DNA of 64,000 bases from Pseudomonas sp. RIT-PI-r (GTDB lineage Bacteria; Pseudomonadota; Gammaproteobacteria; Pseudomonadales; Pseudomonadaceae). A model generated the notes under the pieces. The model ran no database searches. It worked only from the letters and a program-made list of their open reading frames with translations, and was not told where the DNA came from. The stretch is taken from positions 1 to 64,000 of the forward strand of contig NZ_LIGE01000036.1 of assembly GCF_001297015.1 (NCBI RefSeq), given 5' to 3'. The first letter of the stretch is position 1, and every line of letters starts with the position of its first letter. This document shows, in pieces, positions 51,017 through 61,420 of this stretch. Position numbers and translations under genes: made by a program.

Positions 51017-52801
51017 ATGCCAACCACCGTCCGTATCGGATGCGCCAGTGCATTCTGGGGTGACACGTCTACCGCCGCTGCTCAGCTTGTGGCCGGAGGG
51101 CGCCTGGATTATCTGGTGTTCGATTACCTGGCCGAGATCACCCTGTCGATCATGGCCGGCGCACGTATGAAAGATCCGCAGGCGGGTTTCGCCGGCGACT
51201 TCATCGAAGTCCTGACGCCGCTGCTGCCACAGCTGGCGGAACAGAATATCCGCGTCATCAGCAACGCCGGTGGCGTCAATCCACTTGCCTGCGCCGCCGC
51301 ATTGCAAGCGGCCTGCGACAAGGCCGGAGTAACACTGAAAATCGCCGTACTGCTCGGCGATGACCTGCAACCGCAACTCAAACAACTCAGTGGCATCCGC
51401 GAGATGTTCAGCGGTGCACCGCTGCCGCCGATGTGCGTGTCGTCCAACGCCTACCTCGGCGCACCGGGGATCGTCGAAGCCCTGCGCCTGGACGCCGACA
51501 TTGTCATTACCGGGCGGGTGGTCGACAGCGCGGTGGTCAGCGCGGCACTGGTGCACGAGTTCGGCTGGTCGTGGCACGACTACGACAAACTCGCCCAGGC
51601 CGCGCTGGCCGGGCACATCATCGAATGCGGCGCGCAATGCACCGGTGGCAATTTCACCGATTGGCGCGACGTTCCGGATTACGAACACATCGGTTTTCCG
51701 ATCGTTGAAGTCAGTGCCGACGGCCAGTTCATCGTCAGCAAACCCGAAAATTCCGGTGGACTGGTCACGCCGCTGACGGTCGGCGAACAGTTGCTCTATG
51801 AGATAGGCGACCCACAGGCGTATCTGTTACCCGATGTAGTCTGCGATTTCACTGAAGTCAGGCTTCAGCAGCGAGGCAAAAACGCCGTCCATGTGCATGG
51901 CGCCAAAGGGCTTCCGCCAGGCGACAGATACAAAGTCAGCGCGACCTGGCCGGATGGCTTTCGCTGCACTGCCAGTTGCCTGATCGCCGGCATCGATGCG
52001 GTGGAAAAAGCGCAGCGTGTCAGCCAGGCAATCATCGACAAAACCGCAGAGATGTTCAGCCAGCGCGGCTGGCCAGCCTACAGCGAAACCAGCATCGAAC
52101 TGCTCGGCAGCGAAGCCACCTACGGCCCCCATGGCCAGCGTCGCGACAGCCGCGAAGTGGTGATCAAAATCGCTGTGCGCCACCCGAACAAACAGGCGCT
52201 GGTGCTGTTCTCCCGCGAAATTGCCCAAGCCGCGACCGGCATGGCCCCGGGGCTGACCGGCATCGTCGGGGGACGGCCAACGGTGTACCCGCTCATCCGC
52301 CTGTTCTCATTCCTGATCGAGAAAACCACCTGCACCTTGCAAGTCGACATTGCCGGCGAACGCCATCCTTGCACCCTGCCCTCGCAGGAGGCACTCGACA
52401 GCGGAGATTTGCCTATTGCCCGGCAGCCACCGAAACCCCAGGGCCGCGCCGATGCCAGCGTGCCCTTGGTAAAACTCGCCGTGGCGCGCTCCGGAGACAA
52501 GGGCAATCACAGCAACATCGGCGTGCTGCCACGTAAACCCGAATACTTGCCGTGGATCGCCGAAGCACTGACCCCGGCGGTGATCGTCGACTGGATGCGC
52601 CACGTACTCGACCCGATCCATGGCCGGGTCGAGCGCTGGTATCTGCCCGGCACCCACAGCCTCAACTTTCTCCTGGAAAACGCACTCGGCGGCGGTGGCG
52701 TGGCCAGCCTGCGCATCGACCCGCAAGGCAAAGCCTTCGCCCAACAACTATTGGAAATCCAGATCCCGGTGCCGCAGGGCATCGCCGAACAGCTCGACTA
52801 G
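51017..52801 (+). CDS. atuA: AtuA, acyclic terpene utilisation protein
   Basis: This 594-residue protein is the AtuA family (DUF1446-type N-terminal part, VRIGCASAFWGDTSTAAAQLVAGGRLDYLVFDYLAEITLSIM, plus a C-terminal domain with ARSGDKGNHSNIGVLPRKPEYL). It is needed for growth on citronellol in other pseudomonads, but its reaction is not established; the C-terminal VEKAQRVSQAI...ALGGGGVASLRID pattern may bind an acyl-CoA or nucleotide. The ATG at 51017 gives the usual start (MPTTVRIG). It heads the operon; atuB starts 12 bp after it. Confidence 0.9.
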   Translation: MPTTVRIGCASAFWGDTSTAAAQLVAGGRLDYLVFDYLAEITLSIMAGARMKDPQAGFAGDFIEVLTPLLPQLAEQNIRVISNAGGVNPLACAAALQAACDKAGVTLKIAVLLGDDLQPQLKQLSGIREMFSGAPLPPMCVSSNAYLGAPGIVEALRLDADIVITGRVVDSAVVSAALVHEFGWSWHDYDKLAQAALAGHIIECGAQCTGGNFTDWRDVPDYEHIGFPIVEVSADGQFIVSKPENSGGLVTPLTVGEQLLYEIGDPQAYLLPDVVCDFTEVRLQQRGKNAVHVHGAKGLPPGDRYKVSATWPDGFRCTASCLIAGIDAVEKAQRVSQAIIDKTAEMFSQRGWPAYSETSIELLGSEATYGPHGQRRDSREVVIKIAVRHPNKQALVLFSREIAQAATGMAPGLTGIVGGRPTVYPLIRLFSFLIEKTTCTLQVDIAGERHPCTLPSQEALDSGDLPIARQPPKPQGRADASVPLVKLAVARSGDKGNHSNIGVLPRKPEYLPWIAEALTPAVIVDWMRHVLDPIHGRVERWYLPGTHSLNFLLENALGGGGVASLRIDPQGKAFAQQLLEIQIPVPQGIAEQLD

Positions 52802-52813
52802 AGGAGGGTTTGC

Positions 52814-53683
52814 ATGGCTTACGCGTCGATTTTCAACGCTGATCTGTTCAGCGGCCAGACCATCATCGTCACCGGCGGTGGCAGCGGCATTGGTCGCTGC
52901 ACCGCCCATGAACTGGCGGCGCTTGGTGCCAATGTGCTGCTGGTCGGGCGCAAACCGGAAAAGCTGCAAAAGGTCGCCGCTGAAATCGCCGAAGACGGGG
53001 GCCGCGCGCACTGGAAGGCCTGCGATATCCGCGATGAAGAAGCGGTGAAGCAATTGGTGAAAGAACTGATTGCCGAGCACGGGCCGATCCACGGTCTGGT
53101 CAACAATGCTGGCGGCCAATACCCGTCGCCATTGGCTTCGATCAATCAGAAAGGTTTCGAAACCGTGCTGCGCACCAACCTCGTTGGCGGTTTCCTGATG
53201 GCGCGGGAAGTGTTCAACCAGTCGATGAGCAAACACGGCGGCAACATCGTCAACATGCTCGCCGACATGTGGGGCGGCATGCCCGGCATGGGCCACTCGG
53301 GTGCGGCGCGGTCGGGCATGGACAACTTCACCAAGACCGCCGCGTTCGAATGGGGTTACGCCGGGGTGCGGGTCAACGCGGTGGCGCCGGGCTGGATCGC
53401 CTCCAGCGGTATGGACACTTACGAAGGCGCGTTCAAAGCGGTGATTCCAACCCTGCGCGAGCATGTGCCACTCAAGCGCATCGGCACCGAATCGGAAGTC
53501 AGCGCGGCGATTGTGTTTCTGCTCAGCCCGGCGGCGGCGTTCATCAGTGGCAGCACCTTGAAAATCGATGGTGCAGCCAGCCTCGGCAGCCGTGCATGGC
53601 CGCTGCACAAGGCGACTCACAGCGAATCGTTCAATGGTTTCCACCGCGCCTACCTTCCAGACGTGCTGAAGGACAAGGAGTAA
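52814..53683 (+). CDS. atuB: AtuB, SDR-family protein resembling peroxisomal trans-2-enoyl-CoA reductase
   Basis: The 289-residue SDR protein has the cofactor loop TGGGSGIG at residues 20-27, NNAG at 97-100 and, where most SDRs have YxxxK, the segment His161-Ser-Gly-Ala-Ala-Arg166. HSGAAR followed by xGxxNxTK and a VAPGWI region is what I recall for mammalian peroxisomal trans-2-enoyl-CoA reductase and 2,4-dienoyl-CoA reductases. AtuB has been treated as a possible alcohol or aldehyde dehydrogenase of citronellol; the motif suggests an acyl-CoA substrate instead. It is tightly placed between atuA and atuC (3 bp). Confidence 0.85.
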   Translation: MAYASIFNADLFSGQTIIVTGGGSGIGRCTAHELAALGANVLLVGRKPEKLQKVAAEIAEDGGRAHWKACDIRDEEAVKQLVKELIAEHGPIHGLVNNAGGQYPSPLASINQKGFETVLRTNLVGGFLMAREVFNQSMSKHGGNIVNMLADMWGGMPGMGHSGAARSGMDNFTKTAAFEWGYAGVRVNAVAPGWIASSGMDTYEGAFKAVIPTLREHVPLKRIGTESEVSAAIVFLLSPAAAFISGSTLKIDGAASLGSRAWPLHKATHSESFNGFHRAYLPDVLKDKE

Positions 53684-53686
53684 GCC

Positions 53687-55303
53687 ATGCCGCAGATCCA
53701 GTCCCAACTCGACCCGCACAGCGAGGCTTTTGCGCGCAACCGTGCGGCGATGCTCACGGCCATCGAACACGTCCAGCAACTCGAACAGAACCTGCTGAAC
53801 AAGGCCGCCGAAGCCAAAGGGAAATTCGACAAACGCGGGCAATTGCTGCCCCGCGAACGCTTGAACCTGTTGCTCGATCCCGGTGCACCCTTCCTCGAAC
53901 TGGCCAGCCTCGCCGGCTACAAATTGCATGACGACAAGGACGGCAGCTCGGCCGGCGGCGGGCTGATCGCCGGCATCGGTTACGTCTGCGGCATCCGCGC
54001 GATGGTCGTGGCCAACAACAGCGCGATCAAGGGCGGCACCATTTCGCCAAGCGGCTTGAAAAAATCCCTGCGCCTGCAACAGATCGCCCAGGAAAACAAA
54101 CTGCCGGTGATCACCCTCGCCGAAAGCGGCGGTGCCAACCTCAATTACGCAGCGGACATTTTCGTCGAAGGCGCACGCAGTTTTGCCAATCAGGCGCGCA
54201 TGTCAGCGATGGGCTTGCCGCAGATCACCGTTGTGCACGGCTCGGCCACGGCGGGCGGCGCCTATCAGCCGGGGCTGTCGGACTACGTGGTGGTGGTGCG
54301 CGGCAAGGCCAAGCTGTTTCTGGCCGGCCCGCCACTGTTGAAAGCAGCCACCGGCGAAGTCGCCACCGATGAAGAACTTGGTGGCGCGGAGATGCACGCA
54401 CAGGTTGCCGGCACGGCTGAATACCTGGCGGAAAACGATGCCGATGGCGTGCGTCAGGTGCGTGAAATTCTCCGTATGTTGCCGTGGAACGAACAATTGC
54501 CGTGGCTGCCGGAGCCACAATACAAAGAGCCGCTCTACCCGATCGAAGAACTGCTCGGGTTGATCCCCGACGATCCGAAAAAGCCTTATGACGTGCGCGA
54601 AATCATCGCGCGCATTGCCGACGAATCCTGCTTCGTCGAATTCAAGGGCGAGTTCGATCAACAGACAATTTGTGGTCAATTGAAGATTCAGGGCCGCGCT
54701 TGCGGTTTCATCGGCAACAACGGCCCGATCACCCCGAACGGCGCGAGCAAGGCAGCGCAGTTCATTCAGTTGTGCGACCAGAGCCAGACGCCGCTGCTGT
54801 TTTTCCACAACACCACCGGCTTCATGGTCGGCACCGAATCGGAACAGCAAGGCGTGATCAAGCACGGCTCGAAACTGATTCAAGCGGTGGCCAACGCGCG
54901 GGTGCCTAAACTGACGATAGTCGTCGGCGGCTCTTACGGTGCCGGCAACTATGCGATGTGCGGACGCGGACTCGATCCACGCTTCATCTTCGCCTGGCCG
55001 AACAGCCGCACGGCAGTGATGGGCGGCGCGCAGGCCGGCAAAGTCTTGCGCATCGTCACCGAAGCCAAGCAGCTCAAAGATGGTTTGACGCCAGACACGA
55101 AGATGCTCGACATGCTCGAACAGGTCACCGCACAAAAACTCGACAGCCAATCCACCGCCCTCTACGGCAGCGCCAACCTGTGGGATGACGGGCTGATCGA
55201 TCCACGCGACACGCGCACCCTGCTCGGCTACTTGCTGGACATCTGCCACGAAGCCGACATTCGCACGCTGCAACCCAACAGCTTCGGCGTCAGCCGGTTC
55301 TGA
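53687..55303 (+). CDS. atuC: AtuC, beta (carboxyltransferase) subunit of geranyl-CoA carboxylase
   Basis: The 538-residue protein has the two crotonase-like halves of an acyl-CoA carboxyltransferase: GLIAGIGYVCGIRAMVVANNSAIKGGTISPSGLKKSLRLQQIA with ESGGANL in the first, and GFIGNNGPITPNGASKAAQFIQLCDQSQTPLLFFHNTTGFMVGTESEQQGVIKHGSKLIQAV with GGSYGAGNYAMCGRGLDPRFIFAWPNSRTAVMGG in the second. With AtuF it carboxylates cis-geranyl-CoA in citronellol breakdown. Methylcrotonyl-CoA carboxylase LiuB is similar; the operon with atuA and atuD-F decides for AtuC. Confidence 0.91.
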   Translation: MPQIQSQLDPHSEAFARNRAAMLTAIEHVQQLEQNLLNKAAEAKGKFDKRGQLLPRERLNLLLDPGAPFLELASLAGYKLHDDKDGSSAGGGLIAGIGYVCGIRAMVVANNSAIKGGTISPSGLKKSLRLQQIAQENKLPVITLAESGGANLNYAADIFVEGARSFANQARMSAMGLPQITVVHGSATAGGAYQPGLSDYVVVVRGKAKLFLAGPPLLKAATGEVATDEELGGAEMHAQVAGTAEYLAENDADGVRQVREILRMLPWNEQLPWLPEPQYKEPLYPIEELLGLIPDDPKKPYDVREIIARIADESCFVEFKGEFDQQTICGQLKIQGRACGFIGNNGPITPNGASKAAQFIQLCDQSQTPLLFFHNTTGFMVGTESEQQGVIKHGSKLIQAVANARVPKLTIVVGGSYGAGNYAMCGRGLDPRFIFAWPNSRTAVMGGAQAGKVLRIVTEAKQLKDGLTPDTKMLDMLEQVTAQKLDSQSTALYGSANLWDDGLIDPRDTRTLLGYLLDICHEADIRTLQPNSFGVSRF

Positions 55304-55333
55304 CCGCCACGGATTTTACGGAGAACAATAACA

Positions 55334-56491
55334 ATGATCTTCACCCCGGAACACGAAGCCCTGCGCCGTACCGTCCGCCAGTTCGTCGAGCACGAGATCA
55401 ATCCACACGTCGATGAATGGGAAAAGGCCGGACGCTTTCCGATCCACGAGATTTTCCGCAGGGCTGGCGACCTCGGTCTGCTCGGCATTTCCAAACCGGA
55501 AAAATTCGGCGGCATGGGCCTCGACTACAGCTATTCGATTGTCGCCGCCGAGGAGTTCGGCACTATTCATTGCGGCGGCATTCCGATGTCGATCGGTGTG
55601 CAGACCGACATGTGCACGCCAGCCCTCGCCCGCTTCGGTTCCGATGAGTTGCGCGAAGAATTTCTGCGCCCGGCGATCACTGGTGAGCAGGTTGGCTGCA
55701 TCGGTGTTTCTGAAGTCGGCGCCGGTTCCGACGTGGCCGGGCTGAAAACCACCGCGCGCAAGGACGGTGACGACTACGTGATCAACGGCAGCAAGATGTG
55801 GATCACCAACTCGCCGAGCGCCGATTTCATCTGCCTGCTCGCGAACACTTCGGACGACAAACCGCACATCAACAAGTCGCTGATCATGGTGCCGATGAAC
55901 ACGCCGGGGATCAGCCTCAGTTCGCACCTGGACAAACTGGGCATGCGCAGTTCGGAAACCGCTCAGGTATTTTTCGACGACGTGCGCGTGCCGCAACGCA
56001 ATCGCGTCGGCCACGAAGGCGCCGGGTTCATGATGCAGATGCTGCAGTTCCAGGAGGAACGTCTGTTCGGCGCGGCGAACATGATCAAGGGTCTCGAGTA
56101 TTGCGTCGACAGCACCATCGAGTACTGCAAGGAGCGCAAAACCTTCGGCAATGCGCTGATCGACAATCAGGTGATCCACTTCCGCCTCGCCGAATTGCAG
56201 ACCGAAATCGAATGCCTGCGCGCGCTGGTCTATCAGGCCACCGAGCAGTATGTGAAAGGCCAGGACGTGACGCGACTGGCGTCGATGGCCAAGCTCAAGG
56301 CCGGGCGTCTGGGTCGCGAAGTCAGCGACAGTTGCCTGCAATATTGGGGCGGCATGGGTTTCATGTGGGACAACCCGGTGGCCCGCGCCTATCGCGATGT
56401 TCGACTGGTGTCGATTGGCGGCGGCGCCGACGAAATCATGCTGGGGATCATCTGCAAACTGATGGGCATTCTGCCGGGGAAAAAGAAATGA
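55334..56491 (+). CDS. atuD: AtuD, citronellyl-CoA dehydrogenase
   Basis: This 385-residue acyl-CoA dehydrogenase has the FAD- and substrate-binding signatures CIGVSEVGAGSDVAGLKTTARKDGDDYVINGSKMWITNS and the C-terminal QYWGGMGFMWDNPVARAYRDVRLVSIGGGADEIML. Gly-Gly-Gly-Ala-Asp-Glu near the end includes the catalytic Glu seen in this subfamily. It should oxidise citronellyl-CoA to cis-geranyl-CoA, the substrate of AtuC/AtuF. Its stop overlaps the start of atuE (ATGA). Confidence 0.9.
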   Translation: MIFTPEHEALRRTVRQFVEHEINPHVDEWEKAGRFPIHEIFRRAGDLGLLGISKPEKFGGMGLDYSYSIVAAEEFGTIHCGGIPMSIGVQTDMCTPALARFGSDELREEFLRPAITGEQVGCIGVSEVGAGSDVAGLKTTARKDGDDYVINGSKMWITNSPSADFICLLANTSDDKPHINKSLIMVPMNTPGISLSSHLDKLGMRSSETAQVFFDDVRVPQRNRVGHEGAGFMMQMLQFQEERLFGAANMIKGLEYCVDSTIEYCKERKTFGNALIDNQVIHFRLAELQTEIECLRALVYQATEQYVKGQDVTRLASMAKLKAGRLGREVSDSCLQYWGGMGFMWDNPVARAYRDVRLVSIGGGADEIMLGIICKLMGILPGKKK

Positions 56492-57285
56492 GCAGCCTGC
56501 CCGATTGCCAGACGCTGTTGCTGGAACTGCATGGCGGCGTGCTGCACATCACCCTCAATCGCCCGGACAGCCGCAATGCGATGAGCTTGCAGATGGTCAG
56601 CGAATTGCGCGCGGTGCTGGCCTGCGTACGCGATGACCGCAGCGTTCGCGCATTGGTGCTCAGCGGTGCCGGCGGGCATTTCTGTGCCGGTGGCGACATC
56701 AAGGACATGGCCAGTGCTCGTGCTCAGGGTGTGGATGCTTACTGTGATTTGAATCGCGCTTTTGGTGCTTTGCTGGAAGAGGCGCAGCACGCGCCGCAAG
56801 TGCTGATCACCGTGCTGCAAGGCGCAGTGCTCGGTGGTGGTTTCGGTCTGGCCTGTGTCAGCGATATCGCCATTGCCGATCACCAGGCGCAATTCGGTCT
56901 GCCGGAAACCAGTCTGGGTTTGCTGCCGGCGCAGATCGCACCGTTTGTGGTCCAGCGCATCGGCCTGACCGAAACCCGTCGGTTGGCGCTAACGGCAGCG
57001 CGTTTTGACGGGCATCAGGCACGACGTCTGGGGCTGGTGCATTTTGTCGAGCAGGATCCGCAGGCACTGGCCGAACGTTTGGATGAGGTGCTGCAACATG
57101 TGCTGTGTTGTGCGCCGCAGGCGAATGCGATGACCAAGAAATTGTTGTTGGCCAGTGCCGGGCAGCCTTCGAGTGAACTGCTTGATGAGGCGGCGCAGTG
57201 GTTTGCCGAGGCGGTGACGGGGGAAGAAGGGATCGAGGGCACCATGGCTTTTGTGCAGAAGCGTAAACCGCGGTGGGCTACCTGA
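56488..57285 (+). CDS. atuE: AtuE, isohexenylglutaconyl-CoA hydratase
   Basis: The 265-residue crotonase-family enzyme has LHITLNRPDSRNAMSLQMVSEL, the oxyanion-hole segment ALVLSGAGGHFCAGGDIKDMA and VLGGGFGLACVSDIAIADHQAQFGLPETSLGLLPAQIAPFVV with a Glu in the catalytic position (PETSLGLLP). In the pathway it hydrates isohexenylglutaconyl-CoA made by AtuC/AtuF. It is coupled to atuD; 110 bp containing a REPIN separate it from atuF. Confidence 0.88.
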   Translation: MSSLPDCQTLLLELHGGVLHITLNRPDSRNAMSLQMVSELRAVLACVRDDRSVRALVLSGAGGHFCAGGDIKDMASARAQGVDAYCDLNRAFGALLEEAQHAPQVLITVLQGAVLGGGFGLACVSDIAIADHQAQFGLPETSLGLLPAQIAPFVVQRIGLTETRRLALTAARFDGHQARRLGLVHFVEQDPQALAERLDEVLQHVLCCAPQANAMTKKLLLASAGQPSSELLDEAAQWFAEAVTGEEGIEGTMAFVQKRKPRWAT

Positions 57286-57289
57286 AAGC

Positions 57290-57359
57290 ATCGCGAGCAG
57301 GCTCACTCCTACATTTGAAATGCGTTCCCCTGTAGGAGTGAGCCTGCTCGCGATGAGGC
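57290..57359. repeat. REPIN inside the atu operon
   Basis: TCGCGAGCAGGCTCACTCC and its inverted copy flank ATTTGAAATGCGTTCCCC. It sits between atuE and atuF, so it should lie within the polycistronic mRNA. Confidence 0.9.
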
Positions 57360-57395
57360 CTCCACATCCACCGCCAAAACCTCAGGAAACCCACC

Positions 57396-59357
<1,962 letters not shown>

Positions 59358-59427
59358 TCAGCCGAGCGCAAATGCAGGGTTTGGCTACGCTCTGAATTAT
59401 CAGAACGCGGAAATCAGGAACCCTGCG

Positions 59428-59970
59428 ATGCCCCACTGGCTGGTCATAGATCTGGAAGCCACTACCGACGAGGGTGGCTGGCCAGTCACCGAGATGGAAA
59501 TTATCGAGATCGGCGCCACGCTGGTCGATCGTGCCGGGCGCGAGCAGGATCACTTCCAGCGCTTCGTCAAACCGACACGACGGCCCCTGCTCACGCCGTT
59601 TTGTCGCGAGCTGACGCACATCACTCAAGCCAATATCGATGCGGCGCAGCCACTCAACGAAGTCTGGCCGGCGTTCGAACGTTGGCTTGCGCAGCATCAG
59701 TCACGCCTCGAAGGCTGGGCCAGTTGGGGCGATTACGACCGCAAGCAATTGCTTCAGGAGTGGCAGCGCCTGCAGATCGACAGCGGCTTGAGCCGCGTGC
59801 CGCACATGAACCTCAAGCAACGTTTCGCCAAGGCCCGACGCCTCGAGCGCCCGCTGGGCCTCAACGGTGCACTGCAACTGGCGGGTATGCAGTTCAGCGG
59901 TCAGCAACACCGGGCGCTGGAAGATGCGCGCAACACCGCGCGGTTATTGCCACTGGTGTTGCCACTCTAG
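59428..59970 (+). CDS. DEDDh-family 3'-5' exonuclease
   Basis: The 180-residue protein has the exonuclease motifs in order: Asp8 and Glu10 in VIDLEAT, an Asp in SWGDYDRKQLL, and His-x4-Asp in HRALEDARNTARL. The ERI-like IDLEATTDEGG and MEIIEIGATLVDRAGREQDHFQRFVKPTRRPLLTPFCRELTHI stretches place it with the ERI1/KapD group, members of which trim RNA 3' ends. The true substrate is not known. It is monocistronic. Confidence 0.84.
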   Translation: MPHWLVIDLEATTDEGGWPVTEMEIIEIGATLVDRAGREQDHFQRFVKPTRRPLLTPFCRELTHITQANIDAAQPLNEVWPAFERWLAQHQSRLEGWASWGDYDRKQLLQEWQRLQIDSGLSRVPHMNLKQRFAKARRLERPLGLNGALQLAGMQFSGQQHRALEDARNTARLLPLVLPL

Positions 59971-60075
59971 GGTCAATTCGAGAACTCACCGGACAGACGC
60001 CGGGCAGGTGACGGCGTTGAAAGCCTTGTGCATACTGGCCGCCTCAATTTTTTAGCCCTTTTCGAGGAATCGCCC

Positions 60076-60360
60076 ATGTTTAAAGTCAACGAGTACTTCG
60101 ACGGCACCGTCAAGTCGATCGCCTTTGGCACCGCTGAAGGTCCGGCGACCATCGGCGTCATGGCCCCGGGCGAATACGAATTCGGCACCGCCCAGCGTGA
60201 AATCATGCACGTGGTATCCGGCGCACTGACGGTCAAACTGCCAGACAGCGGCGACTGGGAAACCTTCGCCGCCGGTAGCCAGTTCAACGTCCCGGCCAAC
60301 AGCAAGTTCCAGCTGAAAGTCGCTGTCGATACCGCTTACCTGTGCGAATACCGCGGCTAA
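60076..60360 (+). CDS. ppnP: Pyrimidine/purine nucleoside phosphorylase PpnP
   Basis: This 94-residue small cupin has the PpnP pattern MFKVNEYFDGTVKSIAFGTAEGPATIGVMAPGEYEFGTAQREIMHVVSGALTVKLPDSGDWETFAAGSQFNVPANSKFQLKV. PpnP phosphorolyses many nucleosides to the base and ribose-1-phosphate. The ATG at 60076 follows GAGGAAT. A strong terminator lies 38 bp downstream. Confidence 0.9.
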   Translation: MFKVNEYFDGTVKSIAFGTAEGPATIGVMAPGEYEFGTAQREIMHVVSGALTVKLPDSGDWETFAAGSQFNVPANSKFQLKVAVDTAYLCEYRG

Positions 60361-60397
60361 GCCCGCGGCCCGCAGCAAAAAAAGAAGTACTGCGCAA

Positions 60398-60431
60398 AAA
60401 AATGCCCGTGTCCAAGGACACGGGCATTTTT
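60398..60431. terminator. Rho-independent terminator, bidirectional
   Basis: A perfect 16-bp stem, AAAAATGCCCGTGTCC with its complement, and a two-base AA loop between converging ppnP and the MOSC gene. Flanking A and T runs make it work both ways. Confidence 0.92.
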
Positions 60432-60446
60432 CGTTTCGGTGACGGG

Positions 60447-61253
60447 TTATTCGAGGATTTCCACCGACATCCCGACCTCCAGCAGACCATTGCTGTCGTT
60501 CACCAGGTTCTGGCCGAACATCGCCCCGTCGGCCTCGGCTCGGTATTTCTGCAAGGTCGCCAGCGGCTCACGATCAGCGCTGCGCTCACCGGTTTGCGGA
60601 TCGATGGTGGTCAGGATGCAGCGTGAGCACGGCTTGACCACGCGGAACTCGACATCACCGATACGAATGCGTTTCCAGCTGTCCTCGGCATACGCTTCGC
60701 TGCCTTCGATCACCAGATTCGGTCGAAAGCGCAGCATCTCCAGCGGCCGCCCAACCTTTTGCGAAAGGTCCTGCAGCGACGCCTCGCCAATCAACAGCAG
60801 CGGAAAACCGTCGGCGAACGCGACTTGATCATCTTCGTTGCCATAGCCGGCTTGCGTGGTGCGGGCGCGATCCAGTGGCACCTGCACCAGACGCGTCGGT
60901 TTGCCAATGAAATCGCTGACCCAACGGGCCGCTTCTTCACCGGCATCCGGCACGCGCAAGGTGTCACGCCAGATCGTCACGCCGCGCAACTCGGCATCGT
61001 TTCCCGGCAGGGCGATGTCGATGGCAGCCTGCTGCGGCGCACTCAACGTCAGACCGCCCTGTTCATTCCACAGGGCCGACAACTGGCTCATCTTCGCTTC
61101 GGCACGCTGTGTCAGAAAACGGCCACTGGCTTCGTCCACGAGCATCCAGCGTCGGTCGCCATCAAGCCCCAGCTTGTCGAGGTCGACACTTTGCAGCACA
61201 TCGACCTTGCCGGATTTCAACGGGTAACGATAAAGCGCGCTCAGACGCAGCAT
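60447..61253 (-). CDS. MOSC-domain protein, YcbX/mARC-like
   Basis: The 268-residue protein has an N-terminal beta-barrel domain (LRLSALYRYPLKSGKVDVLQSVDLDKLGLDGDRRWMLVD) and a MOSC domain ending in FRVVKPCSRCILTTIDPQTGERSADREPLATL. The Cys of PCSRC, followed by TTxDPxTG, is the molybdenum ligand region in YcbX and the eukaryotic mARC. Such enzymes reduce N-hydroxylated compounds. It lacks the C-terminal ferredoxin domain of E. coli YcbX, so it needs a separate electron donor. The ATG at 61253 has GGGAG seven bases upstream. Confidence 0.86.
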   Translation of the reverse strand: MLRLSALYRYPLKSGKVDVLQSVDLDKLGLDGDRRWMLVDEASGRFLTQRAEAKMSQLSALWNEQGGLTLSAPQQAAIDIALPGNDAELRGVTIWRDTLRVPDAGEEAARWVSDFIGKPTRLVQVPLDRARTTQAGYGNEDDQVAFADGFPLLLIGEASLQDLSQKVGRPLEMLRFRPNLVIEGSEAYAEDSWKRIRIGDVEFRVVKPCSRCILTTIDPQTGERSADREPLATLQKYRAEADGAMFGQNLVNDSNGLLEVGMSVEILE

Positions 61254-61320
61254 GGCCAGCTCCCTGGAGGATAAAAACGCCACCCTATACGAGCTTGAGC
61301 AGGAATCAAAGAGCAAAAAC

Positions 61321-61411
61321 CGTAGGAGTGAGCCTGCTCGCGATAGCGTTGGGTCAGCAATGATTTGGGGCTGCCCCCCCCTCTATCGCGAGCAGGCTCA
61401 CTCCTACAAGG
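61321..61411. repeat. REPIN between the MOSC and cheV genes
   Basis: CGTAGGAGTGAGCCTGCTCG and its inverted copy flank a 45-bp spacer with a GGGGCTGCCCCCCCC run. It follows the cheV stop and precedes the MOSC gene start, both on the minus strand. Confidence 0.88.
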
Positions 61412-61420
61412 GGTGCGTGA

